The position numbers and the translations under genes were made by a program. Of a DNA stretch of 64,000 nucleotides, positions 32,254 to 44,225 are shown one piece after another. The notes under the pieces were generated by a model. It did no database searches. It had not been told where the DNA came from and saw only the letters and a program-made list of their open reading frames with translations. Origin of the DNA: Locusta migratoria (lineage: Eukaryota; Arthropoda; Insecta; Orthoptera; Acrididae); assembly GCA_026315105.1 (NCBI GenBank), contig CM048745.1, forward strand, positions 756,482,006 to 756,546,005, in the 5' to 3' direction. Numbering within the stretch: the first letter of the stretch is position 1; each line of letters opens with the position of its first letter.

Positions 32254-32452
32254 AGCCGGCTGCGGTGGCCGAGAGGACTGAGGCGCCAGTCACGGTCTGC
32301 ACGGCCACTGCGGTCGGGTTTCTAATCCCCCCTCGGGCATGGATGTTTGTGCCGTCCTTAGTGTTAGCTAGTTTGTAAGTAGTTCGTAAGCTTAGGGACT
32401 GATGACCCCGTAGTTAAGTCCCATAAGCTACACAAACATATGAACAATTGAA
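32254..32452 (+). mobile_element. SINE-A
   Basis: Head GCCGGCTGCGGTGGCCGAG; box B has decayed to GGTTTCTAATCCCC. CCCCCAAA occurs on both sides. Inserted just inside the left end of the Tc1-like element. Confidence 0.88.
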
Positions 32453-32652
32453 TTTCCCCCCAAAAACAAACATTTTTCATATTAGGTGGATTTTTCTGCC
32501 ACGTACCGACAGTGACAGCGACCTTAAACATCATGAGTGCAGAATGGGTCACTGCGCGGAACTCACGGACTTCGAACATGGTCAAGTGGTTGAGTGTCAC
32601 TTGTGTCAGAAGTCTGTACGTGAGATTTCTACACTTCTAAACATCCCTACGC

Positions 32653-32843
32653 GCCGGCCGCGGTGGCCGAGGGGACTGAGGCGCTCCAGTCACGGTCTAC
32701 ACGGCCACTACGGTCAGGGGTTCGAATCCCCCCTCGGGCATGAATATTTGTGCCGTCCTAGTTCGTAAGTAGTTCATAAGTAGTTTGTAAGTTTAGGGAT
32801 TGATGACCCCGTAGTTAAGTCCCATAAGCTTAACAAACATTTG
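32653..32843 (+). mobile_element. SINE-A
   Basis: Full-length; target duplication AACATCCCTACGC at 32640-32652 and 32844-32856. Box B GGGGTTCGAATCCCC intact. Confidence 0.95.
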
Positions 32844-33447
32844 AACATCCCTACGCCCACTGTTTCTCATATGATAGTGATGTGGAGACTGCAGTCAGTT
32901 GAAGAGGGTCGTCCAGTGTAATAGGCAGGCACCTATCCAGACCATCACACAAGAATTCCAGACTATATCAGGGTCCATTCCAAGTACTACGACTCGTGCG
33001 AGGTGAGGAAACTTGGGTTTCGTGGTCGAGTGGCTGCCCAGTGCCCATAAGCTACAAATCACGCAGGTCAATCCCAAACGACTCCTCGCGTAAATATTTG
33101 ACGATTGAACAGTGGAAAAACGTTGTACAGAGAGACGAATCACGGTACGTAATGTGACGATCTGATGGCAAGGTGTGGGTATGCCGAATACTCGGTAAAT
33201 GTCATCCGCTAGCATGTTTAGTGCCAACTGTAAAATTCGTAAGCGGTCGTGTTAACGTGTGGTCGTGGTTTTCATGGAGGGGACTTACTTGCACCCTTTC
33301 TTGCGTTCACTATCACAGCACAGGCCTACATTGATGTTTTAAGTACCTTTTGCTGCTCACAGTTGAAGAGCAGTTCATGGGTGGCGACTGCATCTTTCAA
33401 CACGATTCATAATGCACGGCCTCTGGCGGAGTGGTTATACGTTAATA

Positions 33448-34190
33448 TGTACAGTATGACCAGCCAGTCTAAAACAGTTTAGGAAAAAATTCAAAAATTT
33501 TTTTCAAAACTTTGCCTAAATTTTACAAGTGTTCTTCCACTGCGACATACGCTTTGACAACGTGACCAAGGCTGTCCACCTTGCAGGACAAAGCCGGCCA
33601 GAACCAGTATTGAATGCTGATTCTAAAATCACGCCACCCTTCTGGCGTGCGTGCTGAAACTACTGACGTTTCCATGCTACCGTAGAGCCAATAGCAGACA
33701 CCCACGTTTGATGACGTGTGCTACTGCTGCAGGACACTGAGGTGCGAGCATCAGTTCCTTCGCTCTCTTCAGTTTGAGTTCTCGTACAGAACAGACGCAC
33801 TCCAGAGGCTCAGCGTCTGTGCGGGGCGAACGGCCGCATGCCGTCCGCTCCCGCGTAGCGGCTGTTCGGTGTCAGCCACCAACTGTGTGAACCATTACCG
33901 TAACCATTACCTTTTCCATTTTCTAACCCGCTAATTTAGACTGGCATTCATTCATTGCATCCGACCCCAGGGCGAGTCCCGCCATGTATCCCGTATTTCA
34001 GAATATACTAATATTAACTTCAATTCTGTATTTTATTTGCCATTCAGCCACCCTTTCCTAGGGCGCCCACAAGCCTTCACCGCTCCGCCTTCCATCCTGA
34101 CAACGCTTCCAACCCATTTTATCTATGCAGCACTGGAATGGGTTGTATAATTTTCCTGTCATCCGTAGGATAAAGATCAAGTGCTGTACA
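33448..34190. mobile_element. Solo LTR (probable) inside the Tc1-like element
   Basis: The Tc1 coding sequence breaks off at 33447 and resumes at 34191. The inserted 743 bp begin TGTACAG and end CTGTACA, a 7-bp terminal inverted repeat with the TG...CA ends of an LTR, and AATA flanks both sides as a 4-bp duplication. GC-rich middle, no open frame. No internal retroelement sequence is present, so recombination between two LTRs is the simplest origin. Orientation not determined. Confidence 0.65.
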
Positions 34191-34404
34191 AATATAACAT
34201 CCCTGGAATGGACTGGCATGCACAGAGTCCTTATTTGAATCCTATATAACACCTTTGGAATGTTTTGGAAAACTGACGTCGTGGCAGGCCTCACCGACCT
34301 ACATCGGCACCTCTCCTCTGTGTAGCACTGTGAAGAACTGTCATTTCCCAAAAAACCATCGCATGAACCTGATTGAATGTATGCCTGCGAGAGTGGAAAC
34401 TGTC

Positions 34405-34582
34405 CTCATATGTTTGTCAAGCTTAAGGGACTTAACTGCGGGGTCATCAGTCCCTAAACTTACAAAATACTTACGAACTAAATACGACACAAACATCCAT
34501 GCCCAACGGGTGGGATTCGAACCCTCGAAGGGAAACGACGTAGCGCGTCGGAGCATAGCGCCTCAATGCGCTCGGCCGCTCC
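34405..34582 (-). mobile_element. SINE-A subfamily 3
   Basis: Complement copy with GGGATTCGAACCCTCGAAGG and head CTCGGCCGCTCCG. Flanked by GAAACTGTC and GAAGCTGTC (34396-34404, 34583-34591). Confidence 0.88.
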
Positions 34583-34602
34583 GAAGCTGTCATCAAGGCT
34601 AA

Positions 34603-34676
34603 GGATGGACTCGAACCTGGGACCTTTGCCTTTCGCGGGCACTACCGACTGTGCTATCTCGACACGACTCACGATG
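34603..34676 (-). repeat. tRNA-like module of an interspersed repeat
   Basis: Complement reads GATAGCACAGTCGGTAGTGC, CGCGAAAGGCAAAGG and CCAGGTTCGAGTCC. Eight bases of the anticodon stem seen in the partner at 34849 are deleted. Confidence 0.6.
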
Positions 34677-35005
34677 CCGAGTGAAAGTTTCATTCTGGAA
34701 ACATCCCTTAGGCTGTGGCTAAGCCATGTCTCCACCATGTCCTTTCTTCCAGGAATGCTAGTCTTGCATGGTTCGCAGGAGAGCTTCTGTGAAGTTTGGA
34801 AAGTAGGAGGCGAGGTACTGGCGGAAGTAAAGTTGTGAGTCGGCATCGTGAGTCGCGTCGGGATAGCACAGTCGGTAGTGCGCTTGCCCGCGAAAGGCAA
34901 AGGTCCCAGGTTCGAGTCCCGGTTCCGGCATGCAATTTTAATCTGCCAGGAAGTTTCATATCAGCGCACACTCCGCTGCAGAGTGAAAGCTTCATTCTGA
35001 ACACA
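34677..35005 (+). repeat. tRNA-bearing interspersed repeat unit
   Basis: The unit starts GAGTGAAAGTTTCATTCTGG, runs through AAGCCATGTCTCC and AGGAGAGCTTCTGTGAAG to a tRNA-like module (34849-34930), then TCTGCCAGGAAGTTTCATAT and CACTCCGCTGCAGAGTGAAA, which repeats its own start. That start-end overlap is the mark of a tandemly repeating unit. Role unknown. Confidence 0.65.
34855..34930 (+). repeat. tRNA-like module, best-preserved in the window
   Basis: GGGATAGCACAGTCGGTAGT (box A), CTTGCCCGCGAAAGGCAAAG (anticodon arm with stem TTGCC/GGCAA and loop CGCGAAA), CCAGGTTCGAGTCCCGG (T arm, box B). Position 33 is G where U is universal, so it is unlikely to be a working tRNA. Anticodon by position would be CGA. 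Confidence 0.55.
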
Positions 35006-35007
35006 CA

Positions 35008-35545
35008 AATTGTTTTGAGTGCATTACCTGAAAACTACCTTGAGCAGTTAAACAGAGAACCGACTCGTGGCGACAACATATTAGACCTACTGGTGACAAA
35101 CAGACCCGAACTATTCGAAACAGTTAACGTAGAATCAGCGATCATACAGCGGTCACAGCATCCATAATTTCAGCCATAAATATATTAGAAATGTAGGAAG
35201 ATTTTTCTGTTCGGAAAACGTGACAAAAAGCGGATTTCAGAGTACTTGACGGCTGAACAAAGAAGTTTTATCTCAAGCACAGATAGTGTTGAGGAACAGT
35301 GGTCAAATTTGAAAGCCATCGTACAACATGCATTAAATGAGTATGTACCAAGCAAGATCGTAAGAGATGGAAAGGAGCCACCGTGGTACAACAGCCGAGT
35401 TAGAAAACTGCTACGGAAGCAAAGGGAACTTCACTGCCAACATAAACATAGCCAAAGCCTTGTAGACAAACAAAAATTACACCAAGCGAAATGTGACGAA
35501 AATGATATGGTTTCTGCCCTTGACGCAACCACTCCAATAGCTTGC
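35008..35545 (+). pseudogene. CR1-like LINE, end of endonuclease and linker
   Basis: 35008-35165 gives LNREPTRGDNILDLLVTNRP, the late endonuclease block of CR1-like LINEs. After a stop and frame change, 35246-35545 gives EEQWSNLKAIVQHALNEYVP and KEPPWYNSRVRKLLRKQREL, the stretch between endonuclease and RT. The RT is not present downstream. Confidence 0.75.
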
Positions 35546-36361
35546 CATGGGAGGTTATGAAGAGGCGAGAATCAATACAGATTATTAATATGTGACTTCA
35601 TCTGTCCTCTGGGCATGCCTACCAGGCAAGACACCAAAGACGAAATGTCAATGTCAAGCGACGCGTGGGGAGGTAGGGCCCCAAACCGGCAGATATGATA
35701 CGTCAAGACACTGCGCAGCAACTCAAGGATATTGTATATGTTCGCGGATGGCGGGTGCCGACGTCCTTGGATCACACATATCTTGGCACACCATACTAGG
35801 TCCTTCCTTGGGGTGGTACTTCTTGGTTAATCCGAACCGTTATTCTAATACGAGGTCACTGTGACATCTGAATGATCCACATGACTAGCAACTGCACGAT
35901 ACGACCAGCCCGCCTCACTCAGTTAACGTCATGGTCACTGTGAAATGCATTCAGCTGATGAATAGGCTTTCCAATATACCCTGCTTCTCTGTCTGACACA
36001 CTGCAGTTGACTGGTACCAACTTTGAAACGACAGGAGCTCACATCACGGATGCGTTCTGGAGAATGTTCTAGACATTACAGACTCGCCGAATCATTTACT
36101 GATACATCAGTCGTTTGCATATATACCAGAATGAAAGAAAATTAGACCACTTTTTCTAGTCGAATAACTTATACAGTCAGACTATGGTAATGTGCTAGGA
36201 ATCGAAATGTGCAGGGAGCTCAGTTTCTCCAGATTAGGTGCTAGCTGGATAAAGTACTGAACACAAGTTGTAACTTTGATCCGCATTTACTGATTTTATG
36301 GAATTATTATATGCTTAATTTTTTTCGTATAATCGATACATGAAAATTTTGAGCTCCGTAT
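35546..36361. other. Unassigned spacer
   Basis: No supported feature. Confidence 0.35.
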
Positions 36362-36532
36362 TCTAAATTCTTCTTGTGAACTGTAGTCTGTATATTATTT
36401 TGGTAACTTTACTGGATCGTTTGTTGAATTGTTTGTACAGCATTTTTGTGGTAACGTCTGTTATGAATGTAAAAAAAAAATAAAACCCTGTAATCTGGTC
36501 CAAATGTAGGGTATATATCAAGAGAGGTGAAA

Positions 36533-36585
<53 letters not shown>
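36362..36585 (+). repeat. A-rich segment with poly(A) tail
   Basis: A T/A-rich stretch with AAAAAAAAAATAAAACCC at 36470 and a run of about 49 As at 36537-36585. It may be the 3' end of a retrocopy whose parent I do not recognise. Confidence 0.5.
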
Positions 36586-36586
<1 letters not shown>

Positions 36587-37761
36587 GTCTGTACTTCCCG
36601 TTGCTGACGTGCAAGGTACCAAGTTTTGACGCGTGTATTAAGAGGCGCTGATACAGAAGTTCGTTGCTTAACGGCAGTGAGTCAGTGAATGTGTGTGTGT
36701 GTGGGGCGAGGCGTGAGCGAAGCAGCCTCTCACAGCAAAGCAGAGGCTTTTATCTGCAGCAAGTGTACCTAATATAGCCTCAGATGCTGGGATAAAGTGT
36801 TTTGCATATTGGCACTGAATTTTGGACAAACAGCAAATGGTTGTACGACGCCAAGAATAAAATATTGTGACAAACAGCAAGAACAACGTCTGGTGATGTT
36901 TATGCCTCAAGTTACGCGATTACGCAATGCTTGTCCACATCATGGGATACTTAACAAGGTTATGTACTTTTAGATTTGTAACGCGGCTGAACCAGTCAGA
37001 CTGTAGTGCATTTGTTTTAAGTAATCATTCAAATGAACTTGAATTACTACATCGTAATTTATCCTGCTCACTTAAGTTGTTAGGGTTCTATCCCAGTGTG
37101 CAAATATCCGAGTGTCCTACAAAAAAAAGTAAATGATAAAAATGTTTGATGAAATTAATAATCTGAAGTGCTTTATTTGACACTTGGAGTATTAAAATTA
37201 AATCTAGTGAATGACTTTAGCATTTGACTCCACCGATAATTCAAAATAATGAAATGATGAAAGAATTCAATTGATGTAAGTGAATAACTTAAAGTTTCAG
37301 TATCAATTAATTTGCAGTAGTAAAGTGCAGCACTGTTTCCTTTCATTTCTCCCACATGCAATTAACAACAATAATATTCAGTGAAAATGGTTAATATCTT
37401 GAATTTTGTCTAAATTATTTCGATAAGCAACTACGGTTAATCAGTATAATGCAAAACGGTGGAAAGTGTGTTGCAGCAAATTAAGAGTCATCAACATATT
37501 TAGAAAAATGTATAAGTAAGATTGCAGTAATATTACGTAAAGTATATTTAAGCAAAAAGTGGTTAAATATTTTGTATTTAACTTGTTCCCAAGAAACAAC
37601 TTCAATGATATCCTCGATGTAACACTTTTTATGAGCCAGTGGAAGTTGCCATTTTGCTTGTTTCACTACAGTTTAATGCCACATATATTTCCTAAAAAAA
37701 TTTAAATAATACTTTCAAGTGCATTTTATATTCTAGAAATAAAAAGTAAATCTGATGTAAC
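36586..37761. other. Unassigned spacer
   Basis: No supported feature. Confidence 0.35.
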
Positions 37762-38863
37762 ACACGACGTGATGGGTGCTATCGACAAGGGTTCGCAAAT
37801 CGATTCCGTATTTCTCGATTTCCAGAAGGCTTTTGACACCGTACCTCACAAACGGCTTTTAATCAAATTGCGTGGTTATGGTATATCGCCCCAAATTTGC
37901 GATTGGATAGGGGATTTCCTGTCAGAAAGGAAACAGTTCGTAGTATTCGATGGTAAGGCATCGACTAAAACAGAGGTGATATCAGGCGTTCCACAGGGTA
38001 GTGTTATTCGTCCTCTGCTGTTCCTTATTTACATAAACGATTTAGGGGAAAATCTAAGTAGCTCTCTTAGGTTGTTTGCAGATGACGCCGTCATTTAACG
38101 TCTAGTAAAATCATCTGAAGATCAAAACCAACCAAATTATCAGTATGGTGTAAAAACTGGGAATTGACTCTAAATAATGAAAAGTGTGAAGTCGTCCACA
38201 TGAGTACGAAAAGAAATCCGTTAAACTTTGTTTACAAGATAAATCAATCAAAAGTGAAGGCTGTTAACTCCACAAAATACCTAGGAATTACTTTTACTTC
38301 AGACTTAAATTGGAAAGAACACGTAGATAATGCCGTGGGAAAAGCGAACCAGAGACTGAGTTTTATTGGCAGAACCCTTAAACTTGCAACAGAACTACAA
38401 AAGAGACTGCATACACTACGTTTGTCCGTCCATATTTGGAAAATTTCTGCCCAGTGTGGGATCCTTATCAGGTGGGTTTGACGGGGGACATCGAAAGAGT
38501 CCAAAGAAGGGCAGCTCGTTTCGTATTGTCACGATACAGGGGAGACAGCGTTACGGAAATGATACAGGATCTGGGATGGGAATCATTACAACAATGGCGC
38601 TTATCGCTGCGGCGTGGGCTAGTTACGAAACTCAAATGGCCAACATTTTCCTCCGAATGCGAAAATATATTGTTGACTCCCACTTAGGTAGAAATGATCA
38701 TCAGAATAGAATACGAGAAATCAGAGCTCGGACGGAGAGATTCAGGTGTTCTTTCTTCCCGCGCGCTATTCGAGAATGGAATGGGAGATAAATAGTATAA
38801 TGGTGGTTTGATGAACCCTCTGCCAGGCACTTAAATGTGATTTGCAGATGTAGATGTAGATGT
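37762..38863 (+). mobile_element. CR1-like LINE, 5'-truncated copy 3 (RT)
   Basis: Starts within RT: LDFQKAFDTVPHKRLLIKL (motif A), GVPQGSVIRPLLFLIYINDL (motif B), LFADDAV (motif C, 38075-38086), a stop at 38096, WELTLNNEKCEVVHM, FTSDLNWKEHVDNAVGKANQ, a frame change near 38400, GLTGDIERVQRRAARFVLSR, FFPRAIREWNGR. The 3' end is CCTCTGCCAGGCAC then (ATGTAG)3. Nearly the same as copy 1 but keeps Q where that one has a stop in GVPQ. Least decayed CR1-like copy here. Confidence 0.88.
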
Positions 38864-41270
38864 AGTTTGGTGTTGTAATCGTTGTGGAATTTATGTGTGT
38901 CATAGGAAATTTGAATGAATTATAAGAGTATCCTATGCCCGAAAATTCTTTACATTTTGATGACTACAAATAAAGCGCAAAAACGTCCTTCATATTCACT
39001 TTAATATTCAAATAGTAAGCAAAGTGATTTCGTTTGCCTTACTTAACGTTACTTTCTAGAGAGATCGCGGGTTTTCATTTGACTGTAAATCTAACGTTTC
39101 CTGATTGTCTGTACCTAATTGTTTTAAAGTAACATTTATGGGAAGTTTTAAGCAGATTCTGGGTAGTAGCTTGAACATTTCAAAGCCTAATACGGCTGAT
39201 GACCGTATAAATATCACTCAAAGTGCTGATAAATTCTGATATTGTATACTTTCCCTCCTTTTATTAAATCATCAGTTTAATGCCTGTAGGCATGGTTTAT
39301 TAAATTATCTGTTCAGTTAAACGCCTGTAGGCATGGTTAAATTAAAAAATCCCAACATTGCTGGTGGTCTTACATTTACTTTCGACCACATTTTATCGTG
39401 TAGTAGACGTATACAGGGAGCAGACTAACTGAGTGTGTTACGCGATAAGGTTACAAGGTAACGATGATCTATACAACGACATAATTGCACACCAGCGTCT
39501 CAATTCACAAAGTGATTGTTGTTAAGTTTCATTCATTACGACTGCGGTTTCCAACTACGCAGCCCCTGTATCGGTACGCCCACGAGTGCTAGCTATTTCT
39601 GACAGGTGGGAGAGCTCCCTGACTTGTGGAAATGAATGGGGCAGCACGTGGGAAAATTGTGGCTGGAACCGGCTTGCAGATCCCGATTCGAGTGATGCCT
39701 GACATCTTGCCGTCGCGCGGGTTCGTTACAGCCGAGTTAATCCAGCCTTACCTGATGAAGCGTCTAGATAGTGTCGGCTGCAATTTGTCAACGGCAGCTG
39801 CTGACTTAATGTATTTCTGACTACGTGTACATCTAACTACGTGATGCTATTGTAAGCCATGTGCCCCCAGTATGTATAGAGTTTATGCACAATCGATTAA
39901 TTTTAAATTCCGGACTCCAGCTAATTACTTTCTTATTAGTCGAATAAATAGCGAATCTCCTTCGTGAGGACATTGTTAATAGAATGAAAAACTTTAAGTT
40001 GTCTCAAACTTTACGGATGAGCTCTTAACGAAAGGCAAGTGTTTGAACATTTTTAATCGGAGTAAAAGTGAGTTTTGACTTTTGAAGCAGGTACTGTACA
40101 CTTATGACGCACAGGATCGTTTCTCGTTGCCTCTTCTACTTCGCGTTGTTCGGTGCTCTTGGTAACAGCTGGCTGAAATTTCATGGAGCAAAACTAATCC
40201 ACTGCAAATAATGTAGGCGACACGTAGTATTGCAGTTCATTGACACTTTAATGAATTGTTAGAGCCCAATTGTGCCCATTTATGGCCAGGGTACAAGCCT
40301 CATTAATAACAGTCACCACAACCCAATACGCACATTCCACATTTCAATAATACATATTTACACAGTTCGTTTGTGGAATACAAAAGTCCGAGGAGTACGT
40401 TTGAGTGTGGCACAAATATGAAGGATTAATCACTGAAGATACACTTTCTACATGCCTAACATTGAAGAACTGTCACATAATTGTTCAAAATTAAAGTTCA
40501 AAGTGACGTGGGTTGTGTTTGAGATACATCAGGTTAAAAGACTCGAAACTATACTCATTACTGGCGTGAAATATGGTTCCTAACAAAGATGAAACAAAAC
40601 TCCCCACTGGTGTGGATAGTGCCTCAGATAAGGATGAAACAATACTCATGTACATGGCGCGAAAGCATCCTATTTATATCAGACAAATAATGACACTGAA
40701 AATGCCATTATGTACATTAATTATAATGGAAAAGTTAACGATTACATTCAACTCACTATATTAAACGATAGCGTAAATAATACTGAGTAAATTGTTATAC
40801 AAATCTCGGTTAAATTAATATTTCCTCACTTTCAAATATATTTAAATAGGTTTTTAAACAATTACTTCGTAAGAAACGTTAATTATACAGAAACTAATGA
40901 GGGCAAAACTTTCCTAACATTACTGGTGAAACATAATACCTTCTTTAATATTATGAGAAAAGAATTTACTTAGTCTTAACAGAAATACTAATTAGCTTAA
41001 ATTTTTTTGACATAACAATACGCCTCTTGCTTAAACTAAATAATATTTACTAATTAAACAAACTTTGCGACGTCACATAATAGAAAATAGCTTCAGGTAG
41101 TCACGTTAGAAAATGTTTTGAAAAGAAAATGATAATAGACTAATTACATTCATACGTACTATTATGCAACTCTGGTATCGGGAGGTTCAGTAATGCAAGC
41201 AAATGGGAATAAATCCCAACGTGGTTCGTTACACACTCTTCTTCAGAGAGAAACAGGACATCTTCAAAGA
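38864..41270. other. Unassigned spacer
   Basis: About 2.4 kb, mostly AT-rich. Small open frames (39626-39820, 40573-40764) have no recognisable motif. I see no repeats with clear ends. Confidence 0.4.
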
Positions 41271-41960
41271 CTAGAGATAGAAAGTTATTATTAACAGGAA
41301 TATTCTGCAGTATACTCTGCAGAAATGGGTAGCATTTCGTTCACTTCGGTTCAACAGGTGTCGTAATACACGTAGAGGCCGCCATGAGTCTGGTAAGTTT
41401 TTCCATGTGTGTCGTATCGACGAAGGTGCAAATGGCATCGTGTGGCTAGCCATCCATGTTGCATTCACCGGGTTCCAAAGTTCATGCGTGGTGATTGGAC
41501 TTGGGTCACCATATCCTACACGATTACTATTGATGACTTGTAATGCCATTTTGCCGGTCCAGGGAAGAAAAGCTGACATCGTGTTACATCAATAATGGAT
41601 GTCTTCGTTAAGCGATATGTGGTCGCGCATTGTCTTACTGAAAAATGGAGTGTGATGTGTCGTGCAGAAAAGGTGTAGCTACGGCTCGCAGAATGTCATT
41701 TACGGTAAGTCAAACTGGTCCCAGTGCCATGGACACGCACCGATTGTGATTTTTTGTTAGTACCGAATACCACCCTTCACCACAAGGCTTTCAGTTGACG
41801 CTGTAGTGCGAATGGAATCACTGGCATGCCACTTCCCCTGTGGCGAACCAGAATGCGGTCATCACTTTAAAACAAACAGAACCTGGATTCGCCTGAAAAC
41901 CCTGTCCCCAGAGACATCGTTCCATACACAATTGCAGTTTAGCATGCTTCTGCACATTAG
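41271..41960 (-). pseudogene. Tc1/mariner-like transposase fragment
   Basis: On the minus strand, 41634-41611 reads DNARPHIA, the block with the second catalytic Asp of Tc1-like transposases, preceded by Q and a stop. The flanking sequence to 41960 and to 41271 follows in broken frames with PWHWDQFDLP and RHTWKNLPD. Terminal repeats were not found. Assignment rests mainly on one motif. Confidence 0.5.
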
Positions 41961-41969
41961 TCAAAGGTA

Positions 41970-42720
41970 GGAGGAGTAGAAAATATTATAGGGAACGCGA
42001 AGCAAAGGCTAGGTTTCATTGGCAGAACACGTAGAAGATGCAACAGTTCTATAAATGAAGCTGCCTACGCTACACATTTGCGATCTATTTCAAAGTATTG
42101 CTCGGATCGCCACCAAGTGGGGACTGACGTACGATACAGAGAAAGTTCAGCTAAGGGAAGCTCGTTTTGTATTATCGCGATGTGGGGGAGAGTGTCACGG
42201 ACATGATGTACGATCTGGGGTGTAAATCATTAAATGGAAGGCGTTATTCGTTGCGGCGAGATTTATTTGCGAAATTTCTTTTAAGTATCTTGGAAGCTGT
42301 GATGTTTTAATTTATGCATTTTTTTATATTTTTATATGTAAACTAAGTTCTATGATGCACTGATTATTTAATCTCCATTTTTTTAAACAAGATGACCAAC
42401 TTATAAAATGTAATATGACCAGATGAAGGCGGCACAGTCCTGCAAAACCGGTTGTCATTAAATAAGTATGTATTTCGCGATCTTGGCGTTTCACTTTTGA
42501 AGAGTATTCTTCCACTAGCTTTCCCTTCCGAATGCGAGCATATTTTGTTAGTACCCACCAACATAGGGATATGTGATCATCATAGTAAAATAGAAATCAG
42601 ATCTAAAACGGAAACATTTCGGTGTTCCTTTTTCCCTGCGCTATTATAGAATAAAACTGTAGAGAAATATCATAAAAGTGGTACGATGAAACATCTTCTT
42701 TGCATTTCAACGTGATTTTT
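41970..42720 (+). mobile_element. CR1-like LINE, thumb and 3' region, interrupted
   Basis: 41970-42285 corresponds to the region after RT (RLGFIGRTRRRCNSS, SVRDMMYDLG-like, RRYSLRRDLFAKFL) and 42500-42715 to the last part (SECEHILLVPTNIG, CSFFP). Between them, 42290-42500 is foreign. CTTTTAAGTAT and CTTTTGAAGAGTAT at the two edges may be the target duplication. The 3' ATGTAG tail has decayed to AGAAGTAGATATAGG. Confidence 0.75.
42290..42500 (+). mobile_element. AATAAA-bearing hairpin repeat inserted in LINE
   Basis: Carries AGATGACCAACTTATAAA, CCAGATGAAGGCGGC, GCAAAACCGGTTGTCATTAA and TTTCGCGATCTTGGCG, in the same order as at 16985-17112. The core is AGATGA where a hammerhead would have CTGATGA, and GCAAAACCGG where it would have GCCGAAACCGG. 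Confidence 0.55.
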
Positions 42721-43205
42721 AATTTATTTAGAAGTAGATATAGGAGAGGACGACGCTTACGGAAATCATGTTGCAATGAAAGGTGACCTTTTTTTTCCTG
42801 TAGTGTTACTTCGCTAACTATACATACAGCAGCCAGCAGGCTGACAGCAGCCTAGGTGCTGATCCTCAGCCAAGAGTATAAAACAATGGACGTGATGAGA
42901 TTAAAATAGCAATGACATGGCGTTAAAATATGAAGTATTAAAATCTTGACATGTAAAGTAGCTATCTGATGACCATACACATTTGATAGATGATAAAAAC
43001 ATAGTCATTTAAAATCCTTGTGCGTTAAAAACACAGTGAGAATATCAGACACTGGGCACAAGAAGAAACACCGGGAGAGACTGCTTAAAACATTCGCCGG
43101 TGACATTTAGTGGACGCACTGATTAAAATACTCTGAAGCACGGAAGACACTGACACTGGACGAAGCACTGTTGAAAACGACGGCACTGAGGGAGGGTGGG
43201 AAAGC
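42721..43205. other. Unassigned spacer
   Basis: No supported feature. Confidence 0.35.
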
Positions 43206-43408
43206 CGCGGTGGAGTAGCCGAGCGGTATAAAGTACCTCGATGCGGAGCTCGCGGTTTCTTGCCGTCGGAGGTTCGAGTCCTCGCTGGGGCATGGGTGTG
43301 TGTCTTGTCCTTAGGTTAGTTTTCCTTAGTTTAAGTAGTTTGTAAGCTACGGACTGATGACCACGCAGTTTGGTCCGATAGATTTACAAACATTTGAACA
43401 TTTTTGCG
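43206..43408 (+). mobile_element. SINE-A subfamily 2
   Basis: Head CGCGGTGGAGTAGCCGAGCG with box A, box B GGAGGTTCGAGTCCTC, body TTAGTTTAAGTAGTTTG, end ACAAACATTTGAACATTTT. No clear duplication. Confidence 0.9.
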
Positions 43409-43559
43409 GTTTCGAAGCAGACCTGTATCCATGGCATGCCTCTGGTCGACAGTGTAGGCGTGGTAGACGGGAAAGACGGGCTGCGAGACGCACAAGGTAG
43501 TTTTAAAAGTTACAGACGAGGAGATGCCGTTTAGCTTGCTTCTGCACATTACTAGTACA

Positions 43560-43640
43560 TATAGAAAATATTCTAGGGATGGCGAACCTAAGGTTAGGTT
43601 TCATTAGCAGAACACGTAGTAGGTGAAACAGTCCTACTTA
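43560..43640 (+). repeat. CR1-like LINE scrap
   Basis: ATAGAAAATATTCTAGGGAT and TTAGGTTTCATTAGCAGAAC repeat the sequence at 41975-42035, so this is a short piece of the same LINE region. Too short to say more. Confidence 0.55.
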
Positions 43641-43843
43641 AAAAAAAAGTTCAAATGTTTGTCAAGTTATCAGGCCTAACTGCAGTGGCCATCGATTCCT
43701 AAACTTACAAACTACTTAAACTAACTTATTGTAAGAACAACACATACACCCCCCCCCACCGCCAATGCTCGAGGGAAGACTCGAACCTCCGACGGCAAAC
43801 AGCCGCGCGCAACTAGCAAGGTACGGTTATTCCGCCGCGACAC
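43641..43843 (-). mobile_element. SINE-A subfamily 2
   Basis: Complement copy; box B region GAAGACTCGAACCTCCGAC. A C run (43748-43757) has expanded in the body. Next to it at 43853 lies the stray end of the 28.5-kb fold-back family. Confidence 0.86.
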
Positions 43844-43889
43844 AATCCAATACTCATGTGGTCTCCTTGTTAGTATTCACCGTCACTGG

Positions 43890-44225
43890 GAGCTAGCCGT
43901 TAAATTATTATATTTGATGATTACGGCTACATTATCTCCATCCTGACCATTTAGTAGCACGTCCAACGCGTCAGTTTACATTTCGGCTTGACGGCCTTTC
44001 CTGCCGGCAGTTCGGTTTCCGTCTTTGGTCGGCGGAGCCTGCGCGGTGCACTGCAGGAGATGGTAACTAACAACTTTAACACAGGCGCTATAGTGCGTGC
44101 TCGGTTACTGATAGGGCCCCTTGTTTATTTCTTGCAGTTTTTTATAGACCGCCAATTTAGCTTGATGCAATTCCATCATCTGCTTCACGTCCCTAAGCCT
44201 GGTCCAATAGAAATTTGATTACAGA
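43890..44225. other. Unassigned spacer
   Basis: No supported feature. Confidence 0.3.

Larger units (their letters stand above)
32218..34602 (+). mobile_element. Tc1-like transposon, with four later insertions
   Basis: Left end TACACTATGTGATAAAAG is the terminal repeat of a Tc1-like family. Coding pieces in order: 32540-32650 (N-terminal DNA-binding part), 32857-33443 (QWKNVVQRDESRYVM with the first catalytic Asp, SDGKVWVCRILGK, CIFQHD and HNARPLAEW), and 34196-34400 (GMDWHAQSPYLNPI, the WPAQSPDLNPIEH-like block). It is interrupted by SINEs at 32254, 32653 and 34405 and by a solo LTR at 33448. The right terminal repeat is missing: a tRNA-like repeat takes over at about 34603. Frameshifts and stops throughout. 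Confidence 0.82.

Noticed and set aside
34855..34930. Functional tRNA gene
   Set aside because: Position 33 is G, the acceptor stem is incomplete and it is embedded in a repeat unit. Other tRNA-like modules are weaker still.
39626..39820. Possible small host gene in a GC-richer patch
   Set aside because: 64 codons, no motif, no splice context and no conserved neighbour; not supportable.
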